From NCBI GenBank assembly GCA_914767715.1, contig OU612072.1:20646001-20710000 (forward strand): a stretch of DNA of 64,000 nucleotides, read 5' to 3'. The DNA is from Membranipora membranacea. Its lineage: Eukaryota > Bryozoa > Gymnolaemata > Cheilostomatida > Membraniporidae. Positions 59,225 to 64,000 of this stretch are shown piece after piece. The first letter of the stretch is position 1. Each line of letters starts with the position of its first letter. Under the pieces are notes generated by a model. That model ran no database searches. It had not been told where the DNA came from and saw only the letters and a program-made list of their open reading frames with translations. The translations under genes and the position numbers were made by a program.

Positions 59225-60425
59225 TGAGAGAGGTAATATCTTTTCTAAAGCATTCAACACTGAGAATAGAACTGCCCTATGGGAGCTGCTTAATAGATAT
59301 GGCTGCCCAAAAAGGTTCACCAACCTCATCAAAGCCTTGCATGCAAACATCCATGCCAGAGTAAGCTTGAACGGCGAACTCTCAGATCCGTTTACGGTAT
59401 CAAATCGGGACAAACAAGGATGTGTTCTCGCACTGACACTCTTTTCTTTATTCCTCGCTTCAACTCTAACCCATGCATTCAATGACTGTAACAAGGGAGT
59501 CCTAGTCAAAAGCCACCAAAACGCAGATCTCTTCAACGTCAACCAGTTTAAATCAACACTCAAGACCAAAGATATATTAGTGAGAGAATTGATGTTCGCG
59601 GACAACACAGCCTTCAAGGCTCACAGCTTTGATGATGCACAAGCAATCATCACAAGGTTTTCAGATGCAGCAAAGGCATTTGGACTTAAGATCAACATCA
59701 AAGAAACAGAGATGATGTACCAACCAGTCCCAGGATCTAACCCTGAGGGCTTGAATATCAAAATTGATGATCAAGATCTAAATAGAGTAAGCCACTTCAA
59801 ATATCTAGGGTCAACAGTGTCAGACACGAACAAGCTAGACGAAGAATTGAAATCAAGGCAGTCGAAAGCATCCACTGCTTTTGGGAGGCTGCGAGAACGA
59901 GTATGGGATAATAAACACCTCACCATCAAGACCAAAGCTGCAGTTTACCGTGCAATAGTGCTATCCACGCTACTGTATGGTGTGAAATCATGGAGTGTGT
60001 ATTGGATTACATCCAACAGGCTTAGCACGTACATGATGAGGCACCTGAGGTACATTCTCAAGATAAAATGGTGGCACCGCATTAGCAACAAGAAAATACT
60101 CCAAAAAACGGGCTAGGCCAGCGTGTATGACATCCTTAGACAAGGAACACTGAGATGGACCGGTCATGTCTGCAGGCAAAATGAAAACAGTTTACCAAAA
60201 CAAATACTCTTCTCTCTACTGAAAGTCGGATCTTGTAGCAGAGGGTGACCAAAGCTGCGATACAAGGGTACAGTCAAGAGAAGTCTCAAAGATCTCAACA
60301 TACCAACAAATGGTTGGCAGACGCTGACAAAAAACAGAGCGAGTTGGCACAAATGATTCAGAAGCAGAAGTCATCATCGGAACCGATGGATTGCCAGTAG
60401 TAGTAGTAAGCTAATTGTAATAAAC
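59225..60425 (+). pseudogene. RTE/BovB-like reverse transcriptase, C-terminal half
   Basis: Motifs in order: SKAFNTENRTALWELLNRYG (near 59240), KQGCVLALTLFSLF (59412-59453), LMFADNTAFKAH (59590-59625), FGLKINIKETEMM, FKYLGSTVSD, LRERVWDN, LSTLLYGVKSW, and after a stop LRWTGHVCRQN. Two nonsense codons (60114-60116, and TGA near 60246) interrupt an otherwise continuous frame. The catalytic FADD is FADN. The end carries TAGTAGTAGTAAG, a simple-repeat tail as in RTE elements. Dead copy inside the presumed host intron. Confidence 0.85.
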
Positions 60426-60672
60426 AACAAAAGGTTTGGGTGTTCAAAATAGTGACATCTTGAACACATCATCTATGGCGAGAAAGAATGTATTGCCACA
60501 TGACCACAAGATCCAATATGTCCTGCTGATTTACTAACTTACCAACTGACTTTAGTGACTTACCAAACTAACTAAGGATATCTAGCTTTTAGGACAGTGG
60601 CAGACTCCTATGACATAAATTGTGATCATGTGAGTAATACCGCTTCTAGTTTCAAAATGTTTTTTTTTTCAG

Positions 60673-60744
60673 GGAGTAGAAGGGATTCGTATGACAAGTT
60701 CAACCAAAAGATGCATGATAAAAGCTCAAAGCCTAGTGGGAGGA
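60673..60744 (+). CDS. Small phase 1-1 exon (24 residues), candidate continuation of the caspase gene
   Basis: 72 bp after a strong polypyrimidine acceptor (T9 CAG) and before donor AGGA|GTAAGT. In the phase set by the previous exon it reads GSRRDSYDKFNQKMHDKSS. Highly charged and probably disordered. It could be part of the p20-p10 linker or of a downstream region. Confidence 0.5.
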
Positions 60745-60829
60745 GTAAGTACTTATATACCCACTGCTACACATTGCAATTGACCAAAATATTGCCAATG
60801 TACTTTGTGAGAATAGATGGATGACGAAA

Positions 60830-61219
60830 GCCCATTATTATGCAAATTTCCCAAAACTGGCAAATATGAATATAACTTCCATTTGACAGCTTACTGCATT
60901 TTCTATGTTTGATGTTGGACGGGGCTGTAAGGGACTAGCTCACTGAACCTGTTTCAAGAAGATCTTTGTTGTGACAAACATTCGTAAGAATGACTTTAAA
61001 ACCAAAAGAGATAAGTTGGAGCATATTAGATGAAACTTTCTATGTTGTGAATCACAAATTTGTCATATTATGTGTCACTTTTTCACTTGAGATATACTGG
61101 CTGATCCCAAACTTAAGTCTGATTGAGTTCAGCATATTCATTTATTCTATTCTGTTTGACAGTTATTACACAAACCATTATCAATTGTCGATTTACCATA
61201 CAATCGTTCATTTATGCAG
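60830..61219. other. Intron between two small exons
   Basis: A plus-strand open frame (60990-61250) overlaps the next exon's acceptor but is out of its phase and rich in aromatic residues. I take it as chance. Confidence 0.35.
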
Positions 61220-61291
61220 ACCATGGAAGGGGAAAAGCGAAAGCCTCTAGGATAAAGCAAGCTAAACAAGACACTAAGCAAACCTCTGCAA
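61220..61291 (+). CDS. Small phase 1-1 exon (24 residues), candidate
   Basis: 72 bp, acceptor CGTTCATTTATGCAG, donor TGCAA|GTTAGT, phase 1-1 as in its neighbours. It reads NHGRGKAKASRIKQAKQDTK, basic and Lys-rich, a possible disordered or nuclear-localisation-like segment. Confidence 0.5.
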
Positions 61292-61429
61292 GTTAGTACT
61301 ATAGAATATCCAAATTTCTGTAGTCGGCATTATCAGTGATTGCCTTGCCAAAAAATTATGCCCCGAGTTATGCTAGCCTACTCACATCTTGACATTTTTT
61401 ATCACTTCCTATCAACCTTGAAAGCCCAC

Positions 61430-61900
61430 CCCCCCCCCCTTTTTGTTACTTGAAACAAATCCATTGGAACGCAAACCCATTGTGAAACCTCACCATCACC
61501 AAAAACAATTGATTGATGGTGCGATACCCAAGTCAGGTCACTACTTGCCACCTGATAACCATAAAAACCGGTGACACCTGTGGCATGGGTCAAGCGGTCA
61601 GTGACTAAACCGACTACCAGGGTAAGAACGCACATCCATGTCTTAAGTGGACCATGGCAGTCGGTTTAAGTTGACACACACTCCAACGAGAGCTGGGATA
61701 ACATACTTATCTTCTGGTCAGTCACTGCAACAGACAAGGGGCTCTGTCTGTCTAAACCGGTCCTTGGCACTGGTCATCCCTCTTGCTGCCAAGTGAGTGC
61801 TTCTAGTCGAGCATAAGCTAGATGTTGGTGTAACCTCCTTGCAAGCAGTTTTCATAAATAGTCAAACAAAAACAAGCTCATGCTGGCTCAGATGTAGCCC
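61430..61900. other. Probable 5' region of an RTE-like element
   Basis: Begins after a C-run (61429-61439). Segments such as GGTGACACCTGTGGCATGGG loosely resemble the stretch before the endonuclease at 54080-54110. No coding frame. Confidence 0.35.
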
Positions 61901-61949
61901 AGAAAAACCAGCGAGTAGTGTGCTAGGGGAATGAAGGAAGAAATACGGA

Positions 61950-63220
61950 GATGCAGCTTGATATGTAGCAGAATTTAATCTACTGAGTTAATGCATAGGT
62001 CAAGATGACAGCTTCCAGAGAGGCAGACCGTACTTGGCCATGGAGTTAGATATGGTGTAGATGTGGCAGCACTCAGCGAAAGATGATTGCCAGGATATGA
62101 TAGCTTGGAAGATCATGGGTATGTTTTCTTCCGGAATGGAAAGTTTGCTGAAGAAAGGAGAGACGGAGGAGTATAACTTCCACCTTGTATGAAGAACCAA
62201 CACCGGTCAATGACCGTATAGTGACGCTAAGACTGCATCTTCAGAAGAAACTATTCGCTACCTTCATTAGTGCATATGCTCCCACAACGACCAATACCAA
62301 TGAAGTGAAGGAACAATTCTACAGTCATCTGAGGAAAACAATTAACCGCGTTCCAGCTGGTGTTAGACTGATACTGATTGGTGATTTCAATGCGCGAATA
62401 GGCTCAGACTCAGAAAATTGGAAAGGAGCACTTGGCAGTCAAGGAATAGGAGAGTGCAACACAAATGGAGAGGTTCTCTTAGCTCTTTGCTCAGAACACA
62501 GCCTTGCGATAACCAATACCACCCTTAATTATGCACTAGGAGGCACACAAGAATACATGGATGCACTTGAGGTCCAAACACTGGCACATGTTGGACCACA
62601 TCATAGACCTAGTCGTGTTAGGATTTAAAATAAGGATAAAAACGAAGGTGTAGGAAATCTGGTTCTAAACCACAATGGAAAGTAGACACAGGTACACTGA
62701 AAGATCAGAAGAAGAGAGAGCAACTAAGGATGGAATTGGATGCCAGTCTAGAGCACTGGGATGCAGAATATGGTGACTTTGAACAATGATCGGAAGACTT
62801 GAAGGAAAGGGCCGATTCAACTGCCGACAGAGCTGGAAACACCATGAGGAACTGATGCAGTTGATTGAGGATATAAACACGCAAAGGAGAGTTTCCCTGC
62901 AGAATAATACATGATCCAAGAGAAACACTTACTCAAAAACACAGAGCAACCCTCAGAGGTATATCAGAGAGATGAAGAGTAGACGGTTGGAGGACAAAAC
63001 TAGGGAACTGCAAAATGCAGCAGACAGGCGGGACCCTCAGCATTCTATACAAGCTTCAGGGTCCATCCTTTCTGCTGCATTTTTGAGCTCTCTAGCTTTG
63101 TCCTCCATCCTTCTGCCAAAAACCAAGAGGACTGATTCAGCTCCGTGACCATGATGAGAGAAGGACCAAATCTTGGGAATACTTTCTGACTACTTTAACC
63201 AACTGTCAAACATACCAGGA
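61950..63220 (+). pseudogene. RTE/BovB-like retrotransposon: endonuclease and N-terminal RT remnants
   Basis: After a broken start (VAALSE, then GYVFFRNGKFAEERRDGG near 62115-62170), 62185-62628 encodes the endonuclease core: FISAYAPTTTNT, LILIGDFNARIGSDSENW, GIGECNTNGEVLLALCSEHS and LAITNT. A frame break follows at TQEYMDALE. 62640-63220 is the decayed linker to the RT, with several stops. It is not continuous with the RT piece at 59225. Confidence 0.78.
62981..63114. repeat. 57-bp inverted repeat inside the RTE remnant
   Basis: Arms 62981-63037 and 63058-63114 are imperfect reverse complements (about 80% by eye), both from the RLEDKTRELQNAADR-coding segment, with a 20-bp spacer. It looks like a fold-back duplication of element sequence. 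Confidence 0.75.
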
Positions 63221-63720
63221 GAACCAAACTGACTGACTCACTAAAATAGAAATGTGATCTATTGCGTATTGCATGATATTATTGTGCTCTGACTGGGGAT
63301 CAAACTCATGCACTTTGCTCCAGTTACCTGGTAACAAGGGAGCTGCACAAACAAGGCTTGTTTGTAGATCATGGTATACCAAAAATCTAACAGTTAAGTG
63401 CAAAAAATGATCATGAGTAATCTCAGCAATTCACAGACATTGTAAAGTGGCGTCCATTTGTTCCTCTGCTTGAGGTACAGTAGACTGCCCTTTGTAATCT
63501 TTGAGCAGCATTTGAATTCCAACTGAGTCTGTAAACCAGGTATATTAGTCAATTTTGTTAACAATGGCAATGCGCCTCTGATGACAACTCACTGCTCTAC
63601 AAAAACCTTCACCTTCACTGATATAAATGACAGCTATGCGAATGGCTTAACGCAGCTGGCTGATTCAGTTTCATCATTATAGTCCATATTATTGGCCATT
63701 GTTTTTCTTCACTAACCTAG

Positions 63721-63786
63721 GAAGAGGCGAGTCTGGAGCAATAAAGGAAGTGAAAGATAAAGCAGTTGGAGCAGGGAGTGTAGAAA
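63721..63786 (+). CDS. Small phase 1-1 exon (22 residues), candidate
   Basis: 66 bp, acceptor TTCTTCACTAACCTAG, donor GAAA|GTAAGC. It reads GRGESGAIKEVKDKAVGAGS, small and charged residues. It has the same phase as the three preceding small exons, so all can be joined in frame. No p10 signature is visible before the window ends. Confidence 0.5.
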
Positions 63787-64000
63787 GTAAGCACCAAATA
63801 CCCCAGCATTCCAATCACTTTTATGACTATCATAGATAGTTTTTGCAACAGATCCTTGTTAGAGATATAGAATGTGAAGCCTGGTGTGCAAAGAATCGAC
63901 ATAGCTTCATAGCTGTCTACCAGAACATCACAACCAAAAGCATAGGTTCACAGGGCAATTATCCGTATACTGGTTCTGTAGGGTTTCAACAAAATACTAA
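63787..64000. other. Intron running out of the window
   Basis: No exon or repeat recognised; the gene presumably continues beyond 64000. Confidence 0.35.

Overview
This is a 64 kb stretch of an AT-rich, intron-rich, repeat-rich animal genome. Genes are split by GT-AG introns, there are several non-LTR retrotransposon families (CR1/Jockey-like, a second decayed RT family, RTE/BovB-like), tRNA-derived SINEs, MITEs and minisatellites, and no operon-like packing. An invertebrate metazoan is the most likely source; the lineage cannot be fixed from this sequence.

One large plus-strand gene appears to run through the whole window and beyond both ends. From about 1.5 to 39 kb it consists of seven 147-bp exons. 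Each encodes a 49-residue module of two leucine-rich repeats (LRRs), and each starts and ends in the same split-codon phase, so any number can be joined in frame. Two subfamilies exist: A (1547, 2513, 33277) and B (6317, 11895, 27791, 38988). A 1.9 kb exon at 49769-51645 adds the last LRRs, a Roc GTPase and a COR region. After a short linker exon (51850-52013), two exons (52162-52317 and 52896-53151) encode the p20 core of a caspase-family protease with its His and Cys. Four small phase-1 exons (53701, 60673, 61220, 63721) may continue the protein past the window edge. The predicted product, LRR-Roc-COR-caspase, would couple a sensor, a GTPase switch and a protease in one chain.

The LRR exons lie in kilobase-scale units copied many times, together with introns and old transposons. 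Between B-subfamily exons every nucleotide difference I counted changes an amino acid, and the changes cluster at the variable positions of the LRR beta-strand motif. The A subfamily varies at the same sites. This is what diversification of a recognition surface looks like, so the locus is a candidate innate-immune receptor with a protease effector.

Layout: 1-0.5 kb retroelement; 0.5-3.5 kb unit U and A-type LRR array; 5.2-12.2 kb two B-type units around a retroelement; 12.4-17.4 kb a DNA transposon with roughly 108-bp inverted ends that carries spliced exons of another gene; 18.6-20.3 kb decayed RT; 20.3-21.4 kb two hairpin elements and a 34-bp minisatellite; 23-29.8 kb further units; 29.8-33.0 kb a 17-bp minisatellite of about 186 copies; 34.5-37.9 kb retroelement with a MITE inside; 37.9-42.5 kb units; 43-49 kb mostly unique intron with SINEs; 49.1-53.8 kb Roc-COR-caspase exons; 54-64 kb RTE fragments, a duplicated segment and small exons.
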